64,000 nt of DNA from SHVO01 sp041905795. Lineage in GTDB: Bacteria > Pseudomonadota > Alphaproteobacteria > Rhodospirillales > Rhodospirillaceae. Numbering within the stretch: position 1 is the first letter of the stretch; every line of letters starts with the position of its first letter. Shown piece after piece: positions 26,565 to 34,522 of the stretch. The stretch lies in assembly GCA_041905795.1 (NCBI GenBank), contig JAYRKL010000010.1, positions 1 through 64,000 of the forward strand, written 5' to 3'. A model generated the notes under the pieces. The model searched no databases and was not told the DNA's origin. It saw only the letters and a list, made by a program, of their open reading frames with translations. The position numbers and the translations under genes were made by a program.

Positions 26565-27899
26565 GTGGAGCCCGTCGTCTACCTGCCCGTGGAAGTCAAA
26601 TACCGCGAGCTGCCCTCGCGCCTGACCATCGCCGCCCACATCCTCAACGCCGGATACAGCGTCGTCATCGGCAACCACTGGTCCCTGACTTACCCGCAGA
26701 ATCTGCCGGTACTGCCGCAGGGCCTGTTCGTGTTCAAGACCGTCAACCGGCTCCAGGGCAATCTCATGGCCATGGCGCGCCAGGGCGCCCATGCGGTGGC
26801 CGCCACCGACGAGGAGGTCCTGGTCTTCACCGACGCGCCCGGCTACATGCTGGTATTCTCGGAAAACGCCGCCGCCGCCTGCGAGCTGTTCTTCGCCCAG
26901 AGCGGGGCCCACAAACAGGCCGTCGAAACGCGCTATCCGCACCTGGCGGGAAAGGTGAAGGTGGCCGGCAATGTCCGCATCGACCTGCTGACGCCCAGGA
27001 ACCGCATCGCCTTCGAGGCCCACGACGACCGCGTCGCGCCCTTGCGGCCTTACATCCTGTTCAACACCAACTACGGCACCATCAACAGCGTCTGGGGCAG
27101 CGACCCCGACCGCCTGCTCAATATCGCCGCCGCCACCGGCATGTTCGATGGCGACGACAAGGAGAAGAAGTTCGCCGAATACCGGGCGGTGGTGAAGTGG
27201 GAGCAAGGCAACTGCAACGCCATGAGCCAGCTGCTGCAATGGGCCGTCGCCAATGTCCGCGGCGTCAATCTGGTCCTGCGCCCGCACCCGGCCGAGAAGC
27301 CCGAGTACTGGCAGAACATCATCCAGAACGCTCCGAATGTGCACGTCATCCCGCGCTCGGACCCGCATCCCTGGATCATCGGCGCCAAGATGGTGGTCCA
27401 CACCGGCTGCACCACCGGACTGGAGAGCGTGCTGCTCGACAGGCCGGTCCTGAACCTGCTGCCCAAGGACCATCCCAATTGCCGCCAGATCGTGACCGAA
27501 GCCAACGCCACCGCGCGCACGCCGGACGAGGCGGCGGAAGCCATCGCCGGCTACCTGACCTCGCGCAGCGGCATCATCACCACCCACGACGCCGAGACCG
27601 CCGCGGCGCTGCGGACGCACCTGCCGAGCTATCGCGACGAGGCGGCGGCGCAGCTGATCGCGCAAGGAGTGGTGGAGGAACTGGCCCGCAGGGGCGCCGT
27701 GCCCAAGCGCAATTACGCCATGCAGTGGCGCGGGCGCTTCACGGCCATCGAACGCGACGAATGGCAGAAGGACAAATACATGGTCACCGGCACCGAGATG
27801 CGCCGGGCCCTGCGCCATGCCACCGAGACCGCCGGCCTTGACGTCAAAGCGCGCCTGGGCGAGATCGGCGAAGGCCTGTTCATGGCGACCCCGGCCTGA
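26565..27899 (+). CDS. Surface-carbohydrate biosynthesis-type protein (tandem copy 2)
   Basis: Paralogue of the preceding gene, 444 residues, alignable end to end (YLPVEVKYRELPSRLTIAAH, KVAGNVRIDLL, NTNYGTINS, NLVLRPHPAEKP, SDPHPWIIGAKMVVHTGCTT). The start is GTG with GGAG just upstream. The last 80 residues diverge most from copy 1. No membrane segments are seen; the likely role is glycosyl or glycerophosphoryl transfer in surface polysaccharide assembly, inferred from family resemblance only. The 88-nt gap from copy 1 may carry a separate promoter. Confidence 0.8.
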   Translation: MEPVVYLPVEVKYRELPSRLTIAAHILNAGYSVVIGNHWSLTYPQNLPVLPQGLFVFKTVNRLQGNLMAMARQGAHAVAATDEEVLVFTDAPGYMLVFSENAAAACELFFAQSGAHKQAVETRYPHLAGKVKVAGNVRIDLLTPRNRIAFEAHDDRVAPLRPYILFNTNYGTINSVWGSDPDRLLNIAAATGMFDGDDKEKKFAEYRAVVKWEQGNCNAMSQLLQWAVANVRGVNLVLRPHPAEKPEYWQNIIQNAPNVHVIPRSDPHPWIIGAKMVVHTGCTTGLESVLLDRPVLNLLPKDHPNCRQIVTEANATARTPDEAAEAIAGYLTSRSGIITTHDAETAAALRTHLPSYRDEAAAQLIAQGVVEELARRGAVPKRNYAMQWRGRFTAIERDEWQKDKYMVTGTEMRRALRHATETAGLDVKARLGEIGEGLFMATPA

Positions 27900-27927
27900 G
27901 CCCCCCCCGGAACCGACACCCCTCCCC

Positions 27928-27955
27928 TTGGCCGGTGACCGTCTTTGTCTATACT
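27928..27955 (+). promoter_or_regulatory. Candidate promoter of the exported amidase
   Basis: TTGGCC (27928-27933) and TATACT (27950-27955) are spaced 16 bp and lie 45 nt before the amidase ATG. The -10 is good and the -35 is partial. Confidence 0.4.
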
Positions 27956-27999
27956 GATCGGGCCCGGTATCTGCGGGCGGTCAGTACAGGGGACCTTCG

Positions 28000-29709
28000 A
28001 TGACCGGCATTCGCTTCGCGACCTTGCTCGCCATGACGACCGCGGTTGCACTCGCGCTGCAATCCTGCGAGAAGCCCGCGCCGAAGGTTGAAGCCAAGGC
28101 GCCGTTCAGCATCGTCGAAGCCTCGATCCCCGACATGCAGGCCGCCATGGCCGCGGGCCGCACCACCTCGCGCGCCATCGTCACCGAGTACCTGACGCGC
28201 ATGGGCATGTACGAAGACATGCTCAACGCCTCGGTGTCCGTCAATGCCAACGCGCTCGCCCAGGCCGATGCGCTAGATAAGGAACGCGCGGCCGGCAAGG
28301 TGCGCGGTCCGCTCCACGGCATCCCCGTGGCGCTCAAGGACAACATCATGACCAAGGACGACATGCCCACGTCCGGCGGCATGTTGGCCTTCAAGTATTA
28401 TATGGCGCCTTACGACGCCACCCTGGTCGCCAACCTGAAGGCCGCCGGCGCGATCATCATCGCCAAATCCACCATGAGCGAACTCGCCGGATGGTACGGC
28501 GGCGACGGACAGCGCCCCGGCGGCCCGGGCGGTTACAACGGCGCGGCCGGGCAGAGCTATAACCCCTACGATCCGCGCGCCAACGACGACGGCACGCCTG
28601 TCCTGGCCGTCGCAGGCTCCAGTTCCGGCGTCGGCGTCGCCGCCAATCTGTGGGCCGCCAACGTCGGCACCTCCACCGGCGGCTCGATCGAAGGCCCGTC
28701 CAATGCCAACATGCTGGTCGGCATCCGCCCGTCCACCGGGCGCATCAGCAGATATGGCATCGTGCCGCTGTCGCTCGATCAGGACACCGCCGGCCCCATG
28801 ACCAAGTTCGTGGCCGACGCGGCGATCATGCTCGGCGCCATGGAAGGTGCGGCACCCGACCCCAACGATCCGCGTACCAGCGAATGCGCAGCCCCGGCCA
28901 ACCACGATTACACGCCGTTCCTGAAAGCCGACGCCCTCAAGGGCGCGCGTATCGGCATTCCGCGCGTCGGCATCTACACCGCGCAAAACTTCCCCGGCAA
29001 AGCCAGACCCTTCGCCGGCCTGAAGCCGGAAGAAATGGAAATCATGGAAGGCGCCATTGCCGCCATGAAGGCGGCGGGCGCCGAGATCGTCGATCCGGTC
29101 GAGATCCCCAGCCTCACCGCGACGGAAGCGGTGAAGAACATCACCTCGCACCCGATTTGCGCCCTGACCGGCAATGACGGCGATTACTGTTCCGAAGTCG
29201 TGCGTTACAGCATGAAGCGTGACTTCAATCTCTGGCTCAAGACCCTCGGCGACGGCGCCCCGGTGAAGAGCTTCGGCGAGCTGTTGCAGTGGAACGAGGC
29301 GCACAAGGCCGATGGCGCGATCCGCTATGGCCAGGAACGCCTCAATGGGACGGAGCGTGTCGATCTTGAGAAGGATAAGGCCCGTTACGAGCGCAACCGG
29401 GCCGAAGACCTGGTGCTCACGCGCGAGCAGGGCCTCGACGCCGCGCTGACCGCCAACAAACTCGATGCGCTTATTTTCCCGGAAACCAGCGGCTCCACCT
29501 TCGCCACCAAAGCCGGTTATCCGGTCGTGGTCGTACCGTGGGCGCGCGTCGCCAACGACGCCCCCGGCGCCAAGGGCTCACCGGACAAAATTAAACCTTA
29601 TGGTTTCAGCATCGTCGGCGGCCATTGCGCCGACCCGAAAGTGATCGGCCTCGCCTACGCCTTCGAACAGGCCACCAAAAAGCGCGTGCCGTCGCCCCAT
29701 ACGCCGTAG
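28000..29709 (+). CDS. Exported amidase (amidase-signature family)
   Basis: 569-residue amidase. The N-terminus is a signal peptide with a possible lipobox (LALQSC, Cys23), so it probably acts in the periplasm, in contrast to GatA. Lys113 lies in GIPVALKDNI, the cis-Ser in AGSSSGVG (about 207-209), and the nucleophile Ser229 in GTSTGGSIEGPSN. The spacing between the two serines is a few residues shorter than in GatA. There is an insertion rich in Gly/Asn (DGQRPGGPGGYNGAAGQ). It resembles fungal- and plant-type amidases acting on amides or N-acyl amino acids. The substrate is unknown. Confidence 0.9.
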   Translation: MTGIRFATLLAMTTAVALALQSCEKPAPKVEAKAPFSIVEASIPDMQAAMAAGRTTSRAIVTEYLTRMGMYEDMLNASVSVNANALAQADALDKERAAGKVRGPLHGIPVALKDNIMTKDDMPTSGGMLAFKYYMAPYDATLVANLKAAGAIIIAKSTMSELAGWYGGDGQRPGGPGGYNGAAGQSYNPYDPRANDDGTPVLAVAGSSSGVGVAANLWAANVGTSTGGSIEGPSNANMLVGIRPSTGRISRYGIVPLSLDQDTAGPMTKFVADAAIMLGAMEGAAPDPNDPRTSECAAPANHDYTPFLKADALKGARIGIPRVGIYTAQNFPGKARPFAGLKPEEMEIMEGAIAAMKAAGAEIVDPVEIPSLTATEAVKNITSHPICALTGNDGDYCSEVVRYSMKRDFNLWLKTLGDGAPVKSFGELLQWNEAHKADGAIRYGQERLNGTERVDLEKDKARYERNRAEDLVLTREQGLDAALTANKLDALIFPETSGSTFATKAGYPVVVVPWARVANDAPGAKGSPDKIKPYGFSIVGGHCADPKVIGLAYAFEQATKKRVPSPHTP

Positions 29710-29713
29710 GGCG

Positions 29714-30091
29714 TCAGTTCGCGTCCTGTTCCAGAAACCGGGAGACGGTCTGCAGGAAACTGGTCACCGAAATCGGCTTGGCGATGTAGCCGTCGCAGCC
29801 GCCGTCCCTGATCTTCTGCTCGTCGCCTTTCATGGCGAAGGCGGTCACCGCCACTACCGGGATCGCGCGCAGGTCGTCGTCGGCCTTGAGCATCTTGGTG
29901 ATCTCCAGCCCGGAGATCTCCGGCAGCTGGATGTCCATGAGGATCAGGTCGGGGCGGTTGGCGCGGGTGATCTCCACCACCGACCGGCCGTCCTTCACCT
30001 GCAGCGTGGCATAGCCGTGCGCCTGCAGCAGGTCGTTGAACAGCTTCATGTTCAACTCGTTGTCTTCCACGATCAGGATGGTCTTGGACAT
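29714..30091 (-). CDS. divK: Single-domain response regulator DivK
   Basis: CheY-like receiver of 125 residues with no output domain. Counted from ATG 30091 the phospho-acceptor is Asp53 in LILMDIQLPEISG, the same number as in Caulobacter DivK. The acidic pair is in LIVEDNELNMKLF and the Lys in YIAKPISV. The stretch VVAVTAFAMKGDEQKIRDGGCDGYIAKPIS is nearly a DivK fingerprint. In Caulobacter it links PleC/DivJ to DivL-CckA and CtrA control. No pleD lies beside it here. A GTG one codon upstream (30094) is an alternative. Confidence 0.9.
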   Translation of the reverse strand: MSKTILIVEDNELNMKLFNDLLQAHGYATLQVKDGRSVVEITRANRPDLILMDIQLPEISGLEITKMLKADDDLRAIPVVAVTAFAMKGDEQKIRDGGCDGYIAKPISVTSFLQTVSRFLEQDAN

Positions 30092-30205
30092 CACGCTACC
30101 ACTATGGCGAAACCAGCTTTCGCATGATGGTTTCGACTGCCACCGACACTATAGCATCGGTTAACGCCCGGCAAGCCGGCGAGGTTGCCCGTCCGTGCCG
30201 GAAAA

Positions 30206-31054
30206 TCAGCGGAAAACGACAGTCTTTCGGCCGTTGAGCAGGACCCGGCGTTCGGCGTGGTACTTGACGGCGCGGGCCAGCACCATGTTCTCCAGGTCGC
30301 GGCCGGTGGCCACCAGGTCGGCCACCGACTGGGTGTGGTCGACGCGCTCCACCGCCTGTTCGATGATCGGGCCCTCATCGAGATCGGCCGTCACGTAGTG
30401 CGCCGTGGCGCCGATGATCTTGACGCCGCGCTCATAGGCTTGCTGGTAGGGCTTGGCGCCCATGAAGCTCGGCAGGAACGAATGGTGGATGTTGATGCAG
30501 CGCCCGGCGAGATGCGCCGAGGCCTCGGCGCTCAGCACCTGCATATAGCGCGCCAGCACCACGAAGTCGGCGCCAACATCGGCCACGATCTTCAGCCACC
30601 TGTCTTCCTGCGCGCGCTTGGTGTCGGCGGTGATGGGCAGGTAATGGAAAGGGATCTTGTGCCATTCCACCAGCGCCCGGAAATCCTCGTGGTTCGAGAA
30701 CACGGCGGCGATGTCGATATGCATCTGCCCGGCCTGCCAGCGGTGCAGCAAGTCATTCAGGCAGTGCCCCATCTTGGACACCGCGATCACCACCTTGGGC
30801 TTCTTCGCCGCCGGCACCACGCTCCAGTCCATCTTGAACTGGCCGGCGATGGCCTTGAAGCCGCCGGTGATGGCGTCGATCTCCAGGCTCTCCGCGGCCC
30901 GCGTGAACACCGCGCGCATGAAGAACCGGCGGGTGGCGGGATCGCCGTACTGGAAGCTCTCGTCGATGAAGCACTTGCGGTCGCGCAGATAGGAAGCGAC
31001 TTCGGCGACGATGCCGGTGGCGTCGGGACAGGAGATGGTGAGGATGTATTTCAT
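30206..31054 (-). CDS. purU: Formyltetrahydrofolate deformylase
   Basis: Hydrolyses 10-formyl-THF to formate and THF, balancing one-carbon units and supplying formate for purine synthesis; 282 residues. The N-terminal ACT domain (about 1-80, YILTISCPDATGIVAEVASYL) is followed by the formyltransferase-like core, with HHSFLPSFMGAKPYQQAYERG and GATAHYVTADLDEGPIIEQ holding the catalytic His and Asp. It is monocistronic. Confidence 0.95.
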   Translation of the reverse strand: MKYILTISCPDATGIVAEVASYLRDRKCFIDESFQYGDPATRRFFMRAVFTRAAESLEIDAITGGFKAIAGQFKMDWSVVPAAKKPKVVIAVSKMGHCLNDLLHRWQAGQMHIDIAAVFSNHEDFRALVEWHKIPFHYLPITADTKRAQEDRWLKIVADVGADFVVLARYMQVLSAEASAHLAGRCINIHHSFLPSFMGAKPYQQAYERGVKIIGATAHYVTADLDEGPIIEQAVERVDHTQSVADLVATGRDLENMVLARAVKYHAERRVLLNGRKTVVFR

Positions 31055-31432
31055 GGAGCGCGATTACCGGATTCGGAGCCGGAATGCCAGGGTTGGCTGC
31101 GGTTTCCGGCCATTTAAGCCCCTGGTCCTTGCGGAATCCCCGTATCCCGGGCCCCGGCGCGGCCTATCAGGCGTACAGCTTATGCGCGCACGCCCGGCCC
31201 CGGCGGCGCCGCGCAGGCCGGGGCCCCCGCCCGTCGCCGTAAAGCGCATGTTTAAATGCCTTCACAAATCCCCCACCCAGTCTCAACTTTGGATTAGACC
31301 TGCCGGGACGGCTTTTCCACCGCAGCCGCATAGGCCGCGACCGCGCACCCCAATAGAATGATCACAATCAATTGAAGCAGCGCCGCGAAAGGCGAGGCTC
31401 GGACTACTGGAACCGCCTGCGCTGAGGATGTG
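31055..31432. other. 378-base intergenic region between purU and a response regulator
   Basis: No supported gene. It must contain the purU promoter and that of the response regulator gene. GAGGA just before 31433 is a ribosome site. The right half (about 31355-31380) is AT-richer. A 25-codon frame from TTG 31371 to 31294 on the minus strand encodes a hydrophobic peptide but lacks a ribosome site. Confidence 0.5.
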
Positions 31433-32005
31433 ATGGCCGTCGGCAAAACCAGCGACTACCTGAGTCCGTTCAAGATCCTGGTTGCCGAACCCAACCCGCT
31501 GATGTGCAACGTGACGCGCCAGTTGCTCACCATGCTGGGCGCGCGGCGGGTCTTCACCGTCAGCGACAGCGATAGCGCCAAGTCCCACCTGCGCCAAGGC
31601 GACATCGATTTCGTCCTGTCCGAATGGTACCTCTACACCACCGACGGCATCGACCTGGTGCGCTGGCTGCGCAACCAGAAAAGCGACATCCGCTTCACGC
31701 CGTTCATCATGGTCACGTCCCAGACGCTCATGCAGAACGTCATCCTCGCCCGCAACCTCGGCATCAACGAGTTCGTGGCCAAGCCGTTCTCGGCCAATTC
31801 GCTGATCACGCGCATCAAGGAAGTGATCGAGCGCCCGCGCATGTTCGTGAGTTCGCGCAAGTATTTCGGCCCCGACCGCCGCCGCCGCGCCAAGCCCACC
31901 GAGGAAGGCGGCGACCGGCGCAAGAGCGAGGCCATGAAGATCGACGGCCGCGCCCTCAACCAGGACCAGATCGACAGGCTGGTCGCCGGCGACGCGATCC
32001 GCTAG
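31433..32005 (+). CDS. Receiver-domain protein with degenerate phospho-acceptor
   Basis: 190-residue CheY-like protein with a basic C-terminal extension containing the motif YFGPDRRRR, seen in a class of alphaproteobacterial receivers. The receiver fold is intact, with Lys117 in EFVAKPFS. However, the usual Asp at the end of strand 3 is Glu64 (FVLSEWYL where relatives have TDWMMP), and the acidic pair at strand 1 is AEP rather than an E-D or D-D pair. It is unlikely to be phosphorylated normally and may be a fixed-state or scaffold protein. ATG 31433 is preferred over GTG 31430 because of GAGGA spacing. Confidence 0.85.
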   Translation: MAVGKTSDYLSPFKILVAEPNPLMCNVTRQLLTMLGARRVFTVSDSDSAKSHLRQGDIDFVLSEWYLYTTDGIDLVRWLRNQKSDIRFTPFIMVTSQTLMQNVILARNLGINEFVAKPFSANSLITRIKEVIERPRMFVSSRKYFGPDRRRRAKPTEEGGDRRKSEAMKIDGRALNQDQIDRLVAGDAIR

Positions 32006-32057
32006 CCGCGCGGCTCGGACAGCCCTCCCGGCCTCTTGAATCCCCGCACCGTCCGTG

Positions 32058-32094
32058 CGACATAGTAACTTCAATAATTGAAGTTACTATGTCG
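32058..32094. promoter_or_regulatory. 37-bp perfect palindrome, candidate HxlR operator
   Basis: Two 18-bp arms (32058-32075 and 32077-32094) are perfect complements around a single central A. The core half-site is AGTAACTTCAAT. It ends 13 bp before the GTG start of the HxlR regulator, where an autoregulatory operator would be expected; dyad sites with TTACT/AGTAA-type halves fit this family. Confidence 0.7.
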
Positions 32095-32107
32095 GGGGCG
32101 AAGCATC

Positions 32108-32596
32108 GTGGGATGGGACGAGGTCGGCGACACCCTGTGTCCGAGCGCGCGCGCCCTGGCGGTGGTCGGGGACCGCTGGACGGTGCTGATCCTGCGCGAA
32201 CTGTTCCTGGGCGTGCGCCGCTTCGATGAGTTCCAGGCCCAGACCGGCATGTCGCCGCATCTTCTGTCCACGCGTCTTAAACGCCTGGAGACCGACGGCA
32301 TCGTCACCCGGCGCCTCTACTCCAAGCGGCCCAGGCGCTACGAGTACCGGCTCACCGAACCGGGGCTCGACCTCTATCCGCTGCTGCTGGCGCTGAAGGC
32401 CTGGGGCGAGACGTGGGGCGGCTTCAAGCCGGGCACGCCAACCAGCGTCTCCATCGTCCACCGCCGGTGCGGGCATGAGACCGGATTCACCTTGACGTGC
32501 TCCTGCTGCGGCGAGGCCTTCGGCCCCAGGGACACCATCATCACCCTCGGCAAGGATTTCGCCGCCGAGCGCCAAGCCCGCCGCGACGCGGCATAA
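32108..32596 (+). CDS. HxlR-family winged-helix transcriptional regulator
   Basis: 162-residue DNA-binding regulator. The HxlR core spans about residues 5-100: TLCPSARALAVVGDRWTVLI, LFLGVRRFDEFQAQTGMSPH and LLSTRLKRLETDGIVTRR. The C-terminal 50 residues add a Cys-rich element (HRRCGHETGF, TCSCCGEAF) that could bind zinc. GTG 32108 gives the family-length N-terminus; TTG 32078 lies within the operator palindrome and is rejected. A DUF2000 gene follows after 18 nt and is the obvious regulated target together with the regulator itself. Confidence 0.88.
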   Translation: MGWDEVGDTLCPSARALAVVGDRWTVLILRELFLGVRRFDEFQAQTGMSPHLLSTRLKRLETDGIVTRRLYSKRPRRYEYRLTEPGLDLYPLLLALKAWGETWGGFKPGTPTSVSIVHRRCGHETGFTLTCSCCGEAFGPRDTIITLGKDFAAERQARRDAA

Positions 32597-32614
32597 CCTT
32601 CAGCGGGAGACACA

Positions 32615-33022
32615 ATGTTCGACACCAAGATCGCGATCGTGGTCCGCGAGGACCTCGCCACCTGGCAGAAGCTCAATGTCACCGCGTTCCTGATGAGCGG
32701 GATCACCGGCGCCGCGCCCGACATCCTCGGCGCGCCATACCGCGACGCCGCCGCCAACACCTATCACCGCCTGTGCGTGCAGCCGGTGATCGTGCTGGCC
32801 GCGGACCAGGACACGCTCAAGGCCGTCCACCGCCGCGCGCTGGAGCGCAATGTCCCGCACGGACTCTATATCGAGGAAATGTTCACCACCGGCCACGACG
32901 ACGCCAACCGGGCGGTGTTCGCCGCCCATGGCCCCGCCGACGCCAAAGTCGTCGGCCTCGCGCTCCGGGACGACCGGAAGACCGTCGACAAGATCACCAA
33001 AGGCGCGCGGATGCACCCCTAG
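32615..33022 (+). CDS. DUF2000 family protein
   Basis: 135-residue cytosolic protein of the DUF2000 type, which has a peptidyl-tRNA-hydrolase-2-like fold. It starts FDTKIAIVVREDLATWQKLN and includes NVTAFLMSGI, PVIVLAADQDTLKAVHRRAL and the closing VVGLALRDDRKTVDKITKG. No catalytic role has been established for the family. It follows the HxlR regulator in the same unit. Confidence 0.85.
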   Translation: MFDTKIAIVVREDLATWQKLNVTAFLMSGITGAAPDILGAPYRDAAANTYHRLCVQPVIVLAADQDTLKAVHRRALERNVPHGLYIEEMFTTGHDDANRAVFAAHGPADAKVVGLALRDDRKTVDKITKGARMHP

Positions 33023-33090
33023 GAAGGACGCTTCCCGCCCTGAAGGCCGGCCGAGCGCCGTCTTTGACCTTTGCCTCGGCGCATCCCGGC

Positions 33091-33135
33091 CCTAGGCTCT
33101 GTTTCCGCTTCGTTGAAGCGGAAACAGAGCCTAGG
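33091..33135. repeat. Perfect 21-bp stem hairpin after the DUF2000 gene
   Basis: Left arm 33091-33111 (beginning CCTAGGCTCTGTTTCC) is perfectly complementary to right arm 33115-33135, with a GTT loop. TCTTTGTTT follows it. It could act as a terminator for hxlR-DUF2000, but the stem is unusually long and perfect, more like a mobile palindrome or a regulatory RNA hairpin. Confidence 0.7.
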
Positions 33136-33141
33136 TCTTTG

Positions 33142-33198
33142 TTTGGTCGCATGTCGATCGGCCGAACCGGTTTCCACTTCGGCCTAACATGCTCTAGA
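33142..33198 (+). repeat. Dispersed alphaproteobacterial palindromic repeat, copy A
   Basis: The core GCATGT...CGGCCGAA-CCGGTTTCCAC-TTCGGCC..ACATGC, ending GCTCTAGA, forms a hairpin. The CCGGTTTCCAC loop and terminal GCTCTAGA recur at 41.1, 48.8 and 50.8 kb. Confidence 0.7.
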
Positions 33199-33242
33199 CT
33201 TAACCGGCTGCCTGTCCGGGACTGCCCCGCCGTGGGATTACC

Positions 33243-34328
33243 ATGAGTTTCATCTGGTTAACCGCCCTGTGGTCGCTCGCTGCCCTGCCCCTGATGGTGC
33301 TGGGGTATGTGATGCTGCTGCGCCGGCAGAAGCGCGCGGCGGTGCGCTATCCCAACCTCGCCATGGTGCGCGGCGCCCTGGGCGCCGCCCGCTGGCGGCG
33401 CCATGTGCCGCCGGTGCTGTTCTTCCTGGCGGTGGCCGTGATCCTGCTGGCGGCGGCGCGGCCTCAGGCCTTTATCACCCTGCCCTCGCAGCGCTCGACC
33501 CTCGTCCTTGCCATGGACGTCTCCGGCAGCATGCGCGCCGAGGACGTGGCGCCCAACCGCATTTCCGCCGCCCAGGCCGCCGCCAAGGCCTTCGTCGAGC
33601 AGCAGCCGGCCGATGTGCGCCTGGGCCTGGTGGCCTATGCCGGCGCCGCCATGCTGGTGCAGCCGCCGACCTTCGAGCGCAGCGAGATCCTCACCGCCAT
33701 CAGCCGCTTCACCACCCAGCGCGGCACCAATATCGGCGGCGGCCTGTTGACCTCGCTGGAAGCCCTGTTCCCCGACGCCGACTTCTCCGACCTGCAGCGC
33801 GGCCGCGATTTCCGCGACCGCGGCGCCTTTGGCGGCCCCGGCGGAATCCGGGGCGGCGCCTTGGGCGGCGCACCGCTGGGCTCGGCGCCAAAGGAAGAGA
33901 AAAAAGACGCCTTCGTCCCGGTGGCCCCCGGCTCCTACAAGAACGCCGCCATCATCCTGATGACCGACGGCCAGGCCACCACCGGCCCCAATCCGGTGGA
34001 AGCGGCGCGGCGCGCGGCCCAGCGCGGCGTGCGGGTCTACACCGTGGGCTTCGGCTCGCCCAACGGCACGCTCACCACCTTCGACGGCTTCTCCATGCGC
34101 GTGCAGCTGGACGAAGAGGTCTTGAAGGAGATCGCCGAGATCACCCGCGGCGCCTATTTCCGCGCCGAGACCGCGGCCGAACTGACCAAGGTCTACCAGT
34201 CGCTCAACGCCCAGACGGTGCTGGAGACCACCCGCACCGAGATCACCGCCCTGTTCGCCGCCGGCGCCGCGGCGCTGCTGCTGGTGGCGGGCGTGCTGTC
34301 GTTCCTGTGGTTCGGACGAATGTTCTAG
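33243..34328 (+). CDS. BatA-like VWA-domain membrane protein
   Basis: 361-residue membrane protein: two N-terminal membrane helices (about 5-23 and 57-75), a VWA domain with MIDAS motif MDVSGSMRAED (about 91-101) and LMTDGQATTGPN, and one C-terminal helix (about 334-356). A Gly-rich insertion (about 185-215, FRDRGAFGGPGGIRGGALGG) interrupts the VWA fold. Bat proteins usually occur with MoxR, a DUF58 protein and BatB. None of these is beside it, so this is an orphan copy. Role unknown; family members are linked to stress tolerance and metal-dependent complex assembly. Confidence 0.85.
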   Translation: MSFIWLTALWSLAALPLMVLGYVMLLRRQKRAAVRYPNLAMVRGALGAARWRRHVPPVLFFLAVAVILLAAARPQAFITLPSQRSTLVLAMDVSGSMRAEDVAPNRISAAQAAAKAFVEQQPADVRLGLVAYAGAAMLVQPPTFERSEILTAISRFTTQRGTNIGGGLLTSLEALFPDADFSDLQRGRDFRDRGAFGGPGGIRGGALGGAPLGSAPKEEKKDAFVPVAPGSYKNAAIILMTDGQATTGPNPVEAARRAAQRGVRVYTVGFGSPNGTLTTFDGFSMRVQLDEEVLKEIAEITRGAYFRAETAAELTKVYQSLNAQTVLETTRTEITALFAAGAAALLLVAGVLSFLWFGRMF

Positions 34329-34522
34329 GAGAGCGCCGGCACGATCCCGGCCGGTGGAGGACGCCGCTGTAGGCTTCGCGCAAGTCTCGCCGCCCAAGTC
34401 AATGTAACTAAACGCGTTTTTTCAGCCGCGAATTGCGCGCGCTGCCATCGGCCTTTAAGACTCTCGGCACGCCGCGGCGTTTCCCGCCGTACACTGTTTC
34501 CGCCCGGATTTTGCAGGTGCCC

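Noticed and set aside
31294..31371. 25-codon hydrophobic small open frame on the minus strand
   Set aside because: TTG start, no ribosome site and no conserved pattern; too short to support from sequence alone.
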